Part shown: in pieces, positions 7,263 through 15,270 of the stretch
How positions within the stretch are numbered: the stretch's first letter is position 1
Layout: every line of letters begins with the position of its first letter
Assembly (NCBI RefSeq): GCF_003667445.1
Contig: NZ_RCTF01000004.1
Coordinates: 1-64,000, forward strand
Length of the DNA stretch: 64,000 nucleotides
Reading direction: 5' to 3'
From: Xanthobacter tagetidis
GTDB lineage: Bacteria > Pseudomonadota > Alphaproteobacteria > Rhizobiales > Xanthobacteraceae
The notes under the pieces: generated by a model
The model's database searches: none
What the model saw: the letters and a program-made list of their open reading frames with translations, nothing else
Told to the model about the DNA's origin: nothing
Translations under genes and position numbers: made by a program

Positions 7263-8636
7263 TCACAGCCCCCGCACCCGCGGCGCCGCCGGCTTCGGCC
7301 CCAGCGACAAGGCGGTGACGGCCCAGACCAGCGCGTCGAGCCGGTCCGGCGAGCGGCCGGAGGACAGGCCGTCGGTGCCGAAGTCGGCCATCTCGTCCTC
7401 CAGCAGCGGGAAGGCGCCCGCATGGCGCACCCGGCCCTGCTCGTAGAGCGCGGCCACCGGCTCGGCGCGCAGATACTTGCCGCGCGTCGCCCGGACCTCG
7501 GTGACGGGCACGTCCGGGTCCACCTCGGCGAGGACCGCGCGCACCATGTCGCCGCCCTGGTTCACCTCCACCACCACCTGGTCGGCCTGAAGCCGGCGGA
7601 ACAGCGCCACCGCGCGCGCCGCCCACTGCGCCGGGCGCAGGCCGGCCGCGCTCTCGTCGGCGAGCACATGCACCAGCCCCGCGGCGTCGATGCCGGCGGC
7701 GACGAGGCCGCAGGCGTCCGCTCCAGCACGGGCGGAGGCGGGCGGGTCCACCGCCACCACCACCCGGGCGAGCGGCGGCGCCGCAGGCTCGCGCGCGGCC
7801 TCGATGGCGGCGCGGGTCCACAAGGCGTCGGGCCGATCCTCGATGACCTCCCCGTCCAGCTCCTGCCGGCCGAGCCGCGTGCCGCCATAGCGGGCGATCA
7901 CCTCCGACAGGAAGGAGGGCGCGAGGTGGAAGGCGTTGGCGCGGGTGCCGGCGCGCGTCACCGCGCTGCGCGGGTCGCCCATGAGGCGCCGCAGCAGCGC
8001 GGTGGGGCGCGGCGTGGTGGTGACCATCTGGCGCGGCCGGACGCCGAGCCGAAGCCCGAACTGCAGCATGTCGAACGCCGCCTCGGCGCGCTTCCACTTC
8101 GCCAGTTCGTCGAGCCAGGCGGCGCCGAACTGGGGGCCGCGCAGGCTTTCCGGATCGTCCGCCGAGAAGCCCTGCGCCACCGCGCCGTTGGGCCATTGGA
8201 GGCGGCGGCGGCTCGGCTCCCAGGCCGGGCGCTCGCCGGGCGGATGGACCGCGAGGATGCCGGAGACGCCCTCCACCATCACCTCGCGCAGATCCGACAG
8301 GCTCTCGCCCAGGAGCGCGATGCGCCCCACCGGCGCGTCGGCAAAGGGCGGCCGGCCGAGCGCGAGGCCGCGCACCCATTCGGCGCCGGCGCGCGTCTTG
8401 CCGGCGCCGCGGCCGCCCATGAGCAGCCAGGTGTGCCACGGCGCGCCGGAGAGGGTGGCGGCGGGCGGCATCTGGTCGGGTCGCGCCCACAGCTCCCAGT
8501 CGGCGAGCAGCGCATGGATGCCGGCGTCAGGCAGGCCCTTCAGCAGGGTCTGCGCCAGCCCCGTCTGCGCGCAGGCCGTCAAGGCGGCGCGCAAGCTCGC
8601 TGCGGAAGGCGTCGAGATCGCGGAATGCGGCGCCAT
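7263..8636 (-). CDS. Terminase large subunit (GTA gp2-like packaging ATPase/nuclease)
   Basis: A 457-residue protein. Walker A is GGRGAGKT at residues 74-81, followed by the RAGAEWVRG helix typical of GTA terminases. LRGPQFGAAWLDELAKW carries the Walker B / catalytic carboxylate region. The C-terminal RNase-H-like nuclease starts at VVVAVDPP and includes VVVEVNQGGDMV and a late DRLDALVWAVTAL. It drives DNA into the procapsid and cuts it. AAGGGGAAGG lies just before the ATG at 8636, and the start overlaps the previous gene by 110 bases. The overlap is long but the ribosome site is strong. Confidence 0.92.
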   Translation of the reverse strand: MAPHSAISTPSAASLRAALTACAQTGLAQTLLKGLPDAGIHALLADWELWARPDQMPPAATLSGAPWHTWLLMGGRGAGKTRAGAEWVRGLALGRPPFADAPVGRIALLGESLSDLREVMVEGVSGILAVHPPGERPAWEPSRRRLQWPNGAVAQGFSADDPESLRGPQFGAAWLDELAKWKRAEAAFDMLQFGLRLGVRPRQMVTTTPRPTALLRRLMGDPRSAVTRAGTRANAFHLAPSFLSEVIARYGGTRLGRQELDGEVIEDRPDALWTRAAIEAAREPAAPPLARVVVAVDPPASARAGADACGLVAAGIDAAGLVHVLADESAAGLRPAQWAARAVALFRRLQADQVVVEVNQGGDMVRAVLAEVDPDVPVTEVRATRGKYLRAEPVAALYEQGRVRHAGAFPLLEDEMADFGTDGLSSGRSPDRLDALVWAVTALSLGPKPAAPRVRGL

Positions 8637-9249
8637 CGCCTTCCCCTTCCGAAGCTGGTGGCACGCCCGGCGCTGCCGTGCCGCCGGCGCCCGGCCGGCG
8701 GGGGCGCGGCGCGGTCTCGAGCGCGGTCAGCTCGCGCAGGGTGCGCGCCAGCACGGCGAGGGCGCGGGCATCCTTCTCGCTGTCGCCGACACCGTCGGCG
8801 CCGAGCGCCGCGATGCGGGCCTCGATCTGCGCCACCTGCCGCTCGGCTGCGCTCCACAGGCGGGCCAGAAGCTGCGCCCGCGCCGGCGCGGTGCCGGCCC
8901 GGGCGGCCCGATGCAAAGCAGGCACCCTGGGGCGCCGGCGCGGCACCGGGGAGAACACCGCCGAGCCGTCCGGGGCGATGTCGTGGTCGAGCCAGCGATA
9001 GAGCGTCTTGCGCCCATGGCCGGTGCGCCGGACGATCTCCGCGAGCGGCACGCCGGCCGCGTAGAGCTGGCGTAAGAGCGCCGCCTGGACCGGCAGCCGA
9101 AGCGCGGCTGGCCCATCCTCCGCAGGCTCCGGAGCGCCGTGCGGCTGCGTGGTCTCGGATGCGCCTGCGGGCGCCGTTGGCGCAGACACGCCTGCCAGCG
9201 GCGGTGGTGCAAAGGCGCCTGCCGTCGGACGGGATCGCGGTTTGGGCAT
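8527..9249 (-). CDS. Helix-turn-helix protein upstream of terminase, probable small terminase
   Basis: A 240-residue protein. Residues 1-50 are Pro/Ala-rich and low in complexity. Residues 55-90 form a resolvase-like helix-turn-helix (LLRQLYAAGVPLAEIVRRTG then HGRKTLYRWLDHDIAPDG). Residues 120-190 are a probable long helical region (LWSAAERQVAQIEARI ... ALAVLARTLRELTALE), a layout seen in small terminase subunits and in the gene preceding the large terminase in many Rhizobiales clusters. It would bind DNA and load the large subunit. The start at 9249 is the first ATG that spares the low-complexity upstream sequence. Function is inferred from position and helix-turn-helix. Confidence 0.65.
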   Translation of the reverse strand: MPKPRSRPTAGAFAPPPLAGVSAPTAPAGASETTQPHGAPEPAEDGPAALRLPVQAALLRQLYAAGVPLAEIVRRTGHGRKTLYRWLDHDIAPDGSAVFSPVPRRRPRVPALHRAARAGTAPARAQLLARLWSAAERQVAQIEARIAALGADGVGDSEKDARALAVLARTLRELTALETAPRPRRPGAGGTAAPGVPPASEGEGDGAAFRDLDAFRSELARRLDGLRADGAGADPAEGPA

Positions 9250-9616
9250 GGCGGCAATTCCGGCTGGGCGCGCGGCCGCGGCGCAGCCGATCCGGCACCA
9301 CGGATCGGCCGCCGCAGGGTCGGCGGGCGGCAAGGGCGAACGAAGGTCGGGCGAAGGCCGCGCTTAGTCCCGCGAAGGGATCAGGCGGACAAAGGATCAG
9401 GCGAATAACGATCCGGCGAAGGCGTGATGTCGGGCCAACCGGGTGCGCGTCGGGCAGCAGCTCGCGGCCAGCCTTTGCCATCCGGGGCGCGTCCCCGGCG
9501 AAGGCCGGACCGGAAGATCGCGGCGCGCCGGGCGCACATCTCGAACGTGCCGCAACCCTAGCCGGGCAGCGTCGCGCTGTCAAGGACTAAATTCCTCTCC
9601 CCACGGCGATAGGGGA
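9250..9616. other. Intergenic, no gene seen
   Basis: No credible gene between the small-terminase-like gene and the carbonic anhydrase gene (402 bases including the hairpin listed next). Around 9375-9420 there is a short degenerate tandem of the unit GGATCAGGCG, three copies with a 15-16 base period. Confidence 0.6.
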
Positions 9617-9646
9617 GCGGGGCGGCCAAAAGAAGGGCCGCCCCGC
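9617..9646 (-). terminator. GC-rich hairpin after carbonic anhydrase gene
   Basis: An 11-base perfect stem (GCGGGGCGGCC / GGCCGCCCCGC) with an 8-base loop, starting 6 bases beyond the carbonic anhydrase stop codon. There is no T-run on the minus strand, so it may act as an mRNA end stabiliser rather than a strict intrinsic terminator. Confidence 0.5.
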
Positions 9647-9651
9647 GTTGC

Positions 9652-10407
9652 TCAGTTCATCTGCAGCAGGAAGCGGCGGTTGATCGCCTGGAGCGGGCGG
9701 GCGTTCATGGGGAAGATGGCGCGGAAGGCGTCGATGTCCGCCTGCGCCACCGCCATGGGCGCCGCGAACACGTTCCAGTCCACCACCTCCGCGCAGGGCG
9801 GCGTGGTGAGCGAGCCCTCGTAGCGGTAGAGGCGGCGGGAGGCCGGCAGGAGGGTGGAAATGTCGATGACCGGCTGCGCCGCCGCCACGCCCTCGGCCTT
9901 CGGCGCCGCCGCCATCACCGCTGCGAAGGCGGCATTGGAGACGCCGGGGGTCATGAACACGCCCACCACGGCGAGCCCGCCTTCCGGCCGGGCGTGGACG
10001 AAATGCACCTCCATGGCCGTGCGCACGCCGCCGATCGCGTGCTCGCTCGGCGCATGGAAATGGAACTGCTTCAGCTCGTAGGCCTTGCCGGCGAGAGCGA
10101 CGCTGTTGGCACCGGTGAGCGCATCGGCCTGGATGGTGTGGCCGTTATTGACCACCTTGAAGGGCTGCGCCGTCCAGGTGATCGCCAGCGGCTTCTGCGC
10201 CGTCTCCACCGCGCCATCGAGGTCCACCGGCGATTGCTGGCTGCCCAGCGCGCAGGCCTGGAAATCGGCGGAGAGCGCCCCCCATTCCTTGGGGCCGCCA
10301 TGGCCCTCATAGGTCCAGTGGGGATGGCCGGTCTCGGCGCGGGCGACGGCGGCGCACAGCGGGCACGCGGCCAGGCCGGAAAGGAAGCTGCGGCGGGTAA
10401 CGGACAT
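9652..10407 (-). CDS. Alpha-class carbonic anhydrase, exported
   Basis: A 251-residue protein that hydrates carbon dioxide in the periplasm. The N-terminus TRRSFLSGLAACPLCAAVARA is a Tat-like signal with a twin Arg. The three zinc ligands are His116 and His118 in QFHFHAPSEH and His135 in MEVHFVHA. The SQQSPVDL and YRYEGSLTTPPC motifs, the latter lining the active site, are intact. Length and order match the bacterial alpha class. The gene stands alone, with a hairpin after its stop and about 230 bases of non-coding sequence upstream. Confidence 0.95.
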   Translation of the reverse strand: MSVTRRSFLSGLAACPLCAAVARAETGHPHWTYEGHGGPKEWGALSADFQACALGSQQSPVDLDGAVETAQKPLAITWTAQPFKVVNNGHTIQADALTGANSVALAGKAYELKQFHFHAPSEHAIGGVRTAMEVHFVHARPEGGLAVVGVFMTPGVSNAAFAAVMAAAPKAEGVAAAQPVIDISTLLPASRRLYRYEGSLTTPPCAEVVDWNVFAAPMAVAQADIDAFRAIFPMNARPLQAINRRFLLQMN

Positions 10408-10635
10408 GGCGCTTGTCTCTCTGTCCTTGAGGCGTCGCGACGATAGCCTCAGACAGACGAACCTAGCTTGAACCGAACCATTGCGCAGCGAGAAAATAGT
10501 TCCGTAACGTAATGACTTAGCCCATTTTCGGCACCACCGGAACGGGTGCTGCGGGACGCCGCCCGCGCGGCGGCAGCCGCCGGACGGAACAGGCGGATGG
10601 AACGGTTGCGACGGTCTCAGCGGGAGCGGGCTGGA

Positions 10636-11016
10636 TCAGTTGCGCGGCGACGGCAGCGACAAGGCGCGTGCGCCGGCATCCCGGCCCGCATCGGCACGGC
10701 GGTTATCGCGACCTGCCTCGCGACCTGCCTCGCGACCTGCCTCGCGACCTGCCTCGCGCCGTGTCTCGCGGCGGGCGAGCCGCGCCTCGCGGCGGAAGCG
10801 GCCCTGGCGCACCCAGGTGACGACCCCGCCCAGCACCACGCCGGCGATGAGGGCGGCGAAGATCACCGCGAACAGCGGCACCGTCACCGAGAAGGCCGGG
10901 GCGGCGGGCGAGAAGGGATCGAGCGAGACGGTCACAGGCTTGCGGTTCGCCACCGCCAACGCCACGCCGAGAATGGAGAGCGGAATGACGATCAGGAGCG
11001 AGACGAGGCGGCTCAC
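10636..11016 (-). CDS. LapA-domain (DUF1049) inner membrane protein with tandem-repeat tail
   Basis: 126 residues. Two membrane helices (residues 4-22 and about 45-70) enclose a periplasmic strand (NRKPVTVSLDPFSP), the pattern of the LapA/YciS family that helps lipopolysaccharide assembly. The cytoplasmic tail is Arg-rich and contains REAGREAGREAGREAGR, encoded by perfect 12-base tandem repeats. The gene begins 4 bases after the ihfB stop, so it is the last gene of sppA-ihfB-lapA. Next to ihfB is a widely conserved position for this family in Proteobacteria. The tail length may vary between strains. Confidence 0.82.
   Translation of the reverse strand: MSRLVSLLIVIPLSILGVALAVANRKPVTVSLDPFSPAAPAFSVTVPLFAVIFAALIAGVVLGGVVTWVRQGRFRREARLARRETRREAGREAGREAGREAGRDNRRADAGRDAGARALSLPSPRN
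10708..10767. repeat. 12-base tandem repeat inside the LapA-like gene
   Basis: Four perfect copies of GCGACCTGCCTC (10708-10755) and one degenerate copy (to 10767). The unit is a multiple of three, so changes in copy number keep the reading frame and lengthen or shorten the R-E-A-G tail. Confidence 0.95.
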
Positions 11017-11020
11017 AGGC

Positions 11021-11305
11021 TCACCGCCCGTCGTTGAGACGCTCGCGCATCTCCTTGCCGGTCTTGAAATAGGGCACGCTCTTCTCGCTCACCTCGACCT
11101 GCTTGCCGGTGCGCGGATTGCGGCCGACGCGGGCGTCGCGCTTCTTCACCGAGAAGGCGCCGAAGCCGCGCAGCTCGACGCGGTCGCCGCGCTCCAGAGC
11201 GGAGACGATCTGCTCCAGGATGGCGTTGACGATGTTCTCGACGTCGCGCTGGTAGAGGTGGGGATTGGCTTCAGCGATCTTCTGAACCAGTTCGGACTTG
11301 ATCAT
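11021..11305 (-). CDS. ihfB: Integration host factor subunit beta
   Basis: 94 residues, the standard length. [19 protein letters not shown] at the start, the dimerisation region [20 protein letters not shown], and the DNA-bending arm with [20 protein letters not shown], whose Pro intercalates into DNA, identify the beta subunit rather than HU. It bends DNA as a heterodimer with IhfA, which is not in this window. IHF is commonly needed at sigma-54 promoters such as the one proposed at 19573. It sits between sppA and the lapA-like gene, all on the minus strand. Confidence 0.96.
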   Translation of the reverse strand: MIKSELVQKIAEANPHLYQRDVENIVNAILEQIVSALERGDRVELRGFGAFSVKKRDARVGRNPRTGKQVEVSEKSVPYFKTGKEMRERLNDGR

Positions 11306-11367
11306 GACCGCTTCGTCTCCCCCAGGATCGATCCAGAGCGCCGCCGACCCACAGGACGAGCCGCACC

Positions 11368-11400
11368 ATCTGCCCCCGTCCGGACGGGGACGGAGCAGAT
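11368..11400 (-). terminator. Hairpin between sppA and ihfB
   Basis: Outer arms ATCTGC/GCAGAT enclose a perfect CCCCGTCC/GGACGGGG palindrome. It lies downstream of sppA and upstream of ihfB on the transcribed strand, with no T-run. It could attenuate or process the transcript rather than end it. Confidence 0.4.
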
Positions 11401-11436
11401 GCGCGGGCCGGAACTCGGGCGGTTCTCAAGCACCGT

Positions 11437-12408
11437 TCACCTGTTGATTTGAGGGTGCCAGAGGGCCAATAGGCCGTCAAGCTGAGCCCGCTCCAGCGCA
11501 GCGCCCGTGGCCTGCGACAGGATGGCCGCGAGCTGCGGGAAGCCGAGCGCCCCGGCGATGCCGCCCACCGCGCCCGAGAGCCAGCCGAACTCGCTGCTGC
11601 GCTGCCCGGTGCGCCAGGTGCGCACCTTGAGGTCCTCGGACACGCCCTTCTCGCGGGCGAGCCAGGCGCGCGCCGTGGTCTCGTCGCCCAGTTCGTCGAC
11701 CAACTGCAGGCCGAGGCCCTGGTGGCCGGTGAAGACGCGCCCGTCCGCGACGGTGGCGAGCTGGGCGTCGGTGAGCTTGCGGCGATCGCCGACCAGCGCC
11801 TTGAACCAGGCGTAGGTGTCCACCACCAGAGCGTCGATGGCGGCGCGCGCCTCGGGCGAGGTGGGGGTGTAGCCGTTGGGGGCGGCCTTCAGCGGCGAGG
11901 ACTTGATGTCCTCCACGGCGATGCCGACGCTCTTGAGCAATTCATAGACGTTGGGGAACTGGAAGATCACGCCCACCGAGCCCACCAGCGCGTTGCGCCG
12001 GGCGACGATGTGGTCGGCGCCGATGGCGGCGATATAGCCGCCGGAGGCCGCGAGGCCCTCCACCACGGCGACCACCGGCTTCTTCTTCGCGAGGCGCTGG
12101 AGCGCGTCATAGAGCTGCTCGGCGCCGGTAACGGTGCCGCCGGGGCTGTCGATGGACAAGATCACCGCCGCGGCGCGCGAATCGGCGATCTCGTCGAGCA
12201 TCTTCACCCGCTCGCGGTCGTTGCGGATCACGCCGCCGATCACCACCCGTGCCACGTGCGGCGTGGAGGGCGAGAGGGTATTGCCGGCGAAGGTCGAGAC
12301 CGCGACCGCCAGCGCCCCCACGGCGGCCAGCACGCCGAGCGTGCGCCAGAAGGTGACCTTGCGCCTGAGGCGGCGGCGTTCGACGATCTGATCGGCGTCG
12401 AGGGACAT
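11437..12408 (-). CDS. sppA: Signal peptide peptidase SppA, short bacterial form
   Basis: A 323-residue protein (about half the length of the E. coli enzyme, like the Bacillus form) with one N-terminal membrane anchor (residues 22-42) and a periplasmic catalytic domain. The Ser/Lys dyad is visible: Ser122 in GLAASGGYIAA and Lys174 in SSPLKAAPNGY, 52 residues apart as in other short SppA proteins. SIDSPGGTVTGAEQLYDAL is the conserved oxyanion region. It degrades signal peptides left in the membrane. It is the first gene of sppA-ihfB-lapA, and a GGAG site precedes the ATG at 12408. Confidence 0.94.
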   Translation of the reverse strand: MSLDADQIVERRRLRRKVTFWRTLGVLAAVGALAVAVSTFAGNTLSPSTPHVARVVIGGVIRNDRERVKMLDEIADSRAAAVILSIDSPGGTVTGAEQLYDALQRLAKKKPVVAVVEGLAASGGYIAAIGADHIVARRNALVGSVGVIFQFPNVYELLKSVGIAVEDIKSSPLKAAPNGYTPTSPEARAAIDALVVDTYAWFKALVGDRRKLTDAQLATVADGRVFTGHQGLGLQLVDELGDETTARAWLAREKGVSEDLKVRTWRTGQRSSEFGWLSGAVGGIAGALGFPQLAAILSQATGAALERAQLDGLLALWHPQINR

Positions 12409-12561
12409 GGCGGAAACTCCAGACGGCGCCCCCGGAACCGCAGCCCGGCCCGGCCCGATGCCGGGAGGGGTGCGGCGGCGGCGCCCGCGCGGTGCGGACT
12501 TAAGCGGGCGGACCCGTCCTTGGCAAGCGCGAGCGGCACCGTTGCGTCATTCCGACCGCTC

Positions 12562-13005
12562 TCACCACATGTCGGAGGCGGGCGCCCGGCCGTCCTGCTC
12601 GGCGATGCGCCGCAGGGTCGCGGGCGAGATGTCGCCAGGCAGCGCATCGGGCGGGAAGAACTCCGCGGCGAGGATTTCGAGGTTGCGCGACGGGCGCGGG
12701 CCGATGGCGATACGCCCGGCGCGGAACAGAACCACATGGTCCCTCCCGCCGACGCGGGGATTGAAGAACACGCCCGCCATCGCGAGCGGCCCCTGCGCCT
12801 CCACGTTCGCCTCCTCCTTCAGCTCGCGGCGCGCGGCCATCTCGGCGGTCTCGCCGAAATCGACGCCGCCGCCGGGCAGGTGCCAGCCCGGCAGATAGGA
12901 GTGGCGCACCAGCAGCAGGCGGCCGGCCGGGTCCACAGCCATGACGCGCACGCCGAGCGTCATGCCGTGGCGCACCCGGCGGATCAGGGGAATGAGGCCA
13001 AGCAT
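12562..13005 (-). CDS. Nudix hydrolase
   Basis: 147 residues with a complete Nudix box at about residues 46-68 (GGVDFGETAEMAARRELKEE then ANV), including the paired Glu residues that bind the divalent metal. The preceding WHLPGG is also characteristic. It would hydrolyse a nucleoside diphosphate linked to another group; the substrate cannot be read from sequence. The start LGLIPLIRRVRHGMTLGVRV suggests a membrane-proximal or RppH-unrelated subgroup. It stands alone, 150 bases upstream of sppA on the same strand. Confidence 0.88.
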   Translation of the reverse strand: MLGLIPLIRRVRHGMTLGVRVMAVDPAGRLLLVRHSYLPGWHLPGGGVDFGETAEMAARRELKEEANVEAQGPLAMAGVFFNPRVGGRDHVVLFRAGRIAIGPRPSRNLEILAAEFFPPDALPGDISPATLRRIAEQDGRAPASDMW

Positions 13006-13076
13006 GCGGCAAGCTTAGCCCATCCGCCGCCTGGACGCAGGCGCCATCCGCGGTGCCGGACCGCGCCGCCGCCGGC

Positions 13077-13697
13077 TCAGCCTGCGGCGCCGGCGAGCGC
13101 CGCGGCCTCGATCTCCTTCGCGCGCAGGAAGGCGGGACGCGTGGTGAGGCGCTCCACATAGGCCGACATGGCCGGGGTCGGCGCGATCACCTTGAGCAGG
13201 CCGATGCCGAACCACAAATCGGAGCCCAGCATCACGTCGGCGGCGGTGAACTGCTCGCCGAGCAGATAGGGACCGGGCTTGAGCGCCGCGTCCACCACCT
13301 CCATCGCGAGGTCGAAGCTGCCCCATCCGGCGCTGGACTTGGGCAGGTTGACGCCCATCATCTTCTGCACGAAGGCCGGCTCCATGCAGCCCGCCGAGAA
13401 GAAGAGATATTGCAGGTAGCGCCCGCGCGCAGGGTCTCCCGGCGCCGGGGCGAGGCGCGCCTGCGGCACCTTGTCGGCCACATAGGCGCAGATGGCGCCG
13501 CTCTCGGCGATCCGCGCCGCGCCGTCGGTCAGCGCCGGCACTTTGCCCATGGGATTGATGGCGCGGAACTCCGGCGTGTCCTGCCCGCCGGTGCGGATGT
13601 CCACCAGCTCGCGCTCATAGGCGATGCCCGCCTCCTCCAGCAGCCACAGCACACGAAGTGCCCGCGTATGGGGCGCCCAATAGAGCTTCACCGGCAT
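13077..13697 (-). CDS. Glutathione S-transferase family protein
   Basis: 206 residues. The N-terminal thioredoxin-like domain (residues 1-80) has MPVKLYWAPHTRALRVLWLL, the cis-Pro site NPMGKVPAL, and the glutathione-contact motif ESGAICAYVADK. The helical domain includes GPYLLGEQFTAADVMLGSDL with the N-capping box. The first-residue region lacks an obvious catalytic Cys, and a Ser/Thr near residues 10-12 may serve. The ATG at 13697 is preceded by AGGGAGA; an upstream reading (MFTLCSIQ...) has no ribosome site. Substrate unknown; related to uncharacterised proteobacterial GSTs. Confidence 0.9.
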   Translation of the reverse strand: MPVKLYWAPHTRALRVLWLLEEAGIAYERELVDIRTGGQDTPEFRAINPMGKVPALTDGAARIAESGAICAYVADKVPQARLAPAPGDPARGRYLQYLFFSAGCMEPAFVQKMMGVNLPKSSAGWGSFDLAMEVVDAALKPGPYLLGEQFTAADVMLGSDLWFGIGLLKVIAPTPAMSAYVERLTTRPAFLRAKEIEAAALAGAAG

Positions 13698-13790
13698 TCT
13701 CCCTGGCCTATGCTGAATGGAACATAAAGTGAACATATGCGCCTGTCCAGCCCCGCTTTGTGCCGGAAGTCCGTCGGCCGCCCCCTCCCC

Positions 13791-13908
13791 GCCGTCATGC
13801 TCCGGCTTGTCCGGGGCATCCACCGGGCCGCTGGCGTGGTGCCCGGAGAACGAAGCGCCGGACGAGCCGTTGGGTGGATCCCCCGGACAAGCCGGGGGAT
13901 GCCGGCGG
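13791..13908. repeat. Composite palindromic repeat, type A copy 3
   Basis: Left palindrome CTCCGGCTTGTCCGGGG (one mismatch in the stem), right palindrome CCCCCGGACAAGCCGGGGG, with about 50 bases of spacer. It ends GATGCCGG instead of GATGACGG. Confidence 0.83.
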
Positions 13909-14017
13909 CTAGGGGCGCGATACGGCTGGGCTGCTTCGGCTGCTTTGAGCCAGGCGCATCTCCCCTCTCCCGCAAGGGGCAAGAGGCGCGAACAGAGGGG
14001 ACGACGACACCTTCCCC

Positions 14018-14113
14018 GCCGTCGCCCTCCGACTTGATCGGAGGGCCCATCCTGCGGCCGGGCGCGAGGCTGGGAGGTGTCATGGATGCTCCGGTCAAGC
14101 CGGGCATGACGGT
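14018..14113. repeat. Composite palindromic repeat, type B copy 3
   Basis: CCCTCCGACTTGATCGGAGG palindrome at the left, the spacer GGCCGGGCGCGAGGC shared with copy 2, and CTCCGGTCAAGCCGGG at the right, ending CATGACGG. It is about 110 bases from the type A copy. Confidence 0.82.
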
Positions 14114-14136
14114 GAGGGTGTCCCGCGCGCCGGACC

Positions 14137-15270
14137 TCACGCCTTGCGGGCGAGGAAGGCGTCCTGGTCGAACACCGCGCCGAACTGCGTGCCGACGCAG
14201 TCGGGCTGCGGCCGGAACACCGGCACCGGGCCGACCGCGGCGTCGAAGATGTCGGGCCGGTAGACGCTCATGGCCTCGCGCGCGGCGTCGGGCGAGAACT
14301 CGCCCTGGCCGGCCTCGACGATCTGCGAATAGATCCACAGCGCATGGTCGATGGAGGGCCGGTTGGCGCCGTCGCGGTTCAGCACCAGATAGTCCGGGTG
14401 CGAGCGGCGCGCCCCGCCGGGGGCGGAATGCAGGCGCCCGTCCAGGGTCCGGCGCAGCACGTCTGCGGGCAGGTTCAGGTGGCGCGGCTCGCCCAGCAGC
14501 CGGGCGAGGTCCTCGTGGTTGGCGGGGTCCTCGCACCAGAAGGCGGCGGCGTGCAGCGCGCGCACCAGGCGGTGCAGCACCTCCGGCTCGGCATTGGCGA
14601 AGCGGGCGTGCACGCCCAGCACCTTCTCCGGCACCCAGCCGAACACCTCCGCCCCGAGCACGGCGATGCGGCCCACGTCCGCGTCCACCGCCACCGAGTT
14701 CCAGGGCGAGCCCACCGAGAAGGAGTGGATCAGCCCGCCGCGCAGGCTCTCCACCATGAAAGGCGGGGGCACCACAACGAGCCGCACGTCGCGGTCCGGG
14801 TCCACCCCACCGCCCTTCAGGAAGTGGCGGATGAGATAGGTGTGGGTGGAGAAGGCGTAGACCGCCGCGAAGGTCAGCGGGTCGCGCCCCTCGGCGCGGC
14901 GCTGGCGCACCACCTTGCCGAGCGCACGGGCGGCGCCGGGCGCGCTGGCGAGGTCCTCGCCCACCTCGCCCATGGCGGCATAGACGTGCTTGTCGATGGT
15001 GATGGCGCTGCCGTTGAGATTGAGCGCGAACGGCACCACCAGCGGCACCCGCACGTGGCCGAGGCCGAGCGAGGAGGCGATGGCCAGCGGCCCCAGCATG
15101 TGGGCGCCGTCCAGCAGGCCGATATTCACCTTGTCGCGGATGTTGGCCCACGACACCTCCCGGTGCAGGTCGATCTCGATGCCCTCGGCCATGGCGAAGC
15201 CGCGCTCCGCGGCGGCGATCAGCACGGCGGCATCGGTGAGGGGGATGAAGCCGATGGCGAGCCGTCTCAT
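14137..15270 (-). CDS. nasS: Nitrate/nitrite sensor NasS
   Basis: A 377-residue NrtA/CmpA-family periplasmic-binding fold without any signal peptide (starts MRRLAIGFIPLTDAAVLIAA), which is what separates the cytoplasmic sensor NasS from the transporter protein NrtA. GLLDGAHMLGPLAIA and RPDIFDAAVGPVPVFRP are in the usual places. Without nitrate or nitrite, NasS holds NasT inactive; ligand binding releases it. The ATG at 15270 overlaps the nasT stop (ATGA), so both are co-translated from one message on the minus strand, 4 kb from the operon they are expected to control. Confidence 0.92.
   Translation of the reverse strand: MRRLAIGFIPLTDAAVLIAAAERGFAMAEGIEIDLHREVSWANIRDKVNIGLLDGAHMLGPLAIASSLGLGHVRVPLVVPFALNLNGSAITIDKHVYAAMGEVGEDLASAPGAARALGKVVRQRRAEGRDPLTFAAVYAFSTHTYLIRHFLKGGGVDPDRDVRLVVVPPPFMVESLRGGLIHSFSVGSPWNSVAVDADVGRIAVLGAEVFGWVPEKVLGVHARFANAEPEVLHRLVRALHAAAFWCEDPANHEDLARLLGEPRHLNLPADVLRRTLDGRLHSAPGGARRSHPDYLVLNRDGANRPSIDHALWIYSQIVEAGQGEFSPDAAREAMSVYRPDIFDAAVGPVPVFRPQPDCVGTQFGAVFDQDAFLARKA

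Larger units (their letters stand above)
13698..14136. other. Intergenic block filled with palindromic repeats
   Basis: 439 bases between the nasS 3' end and the GST 5' end. No credible gene. It holds a type A and a type B composite repeat (listed separately), with a short stem-loop CTCCCCTCTCCCGCAAGGGG near 13963 between them. Confidence 0.75.

Noticed and set aside
6924..9590. An 888-codon plus-strand frame opposite the terminase genes
   Set aside because: It begins in repeats and runs antisense to two recognisable terminase genes; no family motifs and no ribosome site.
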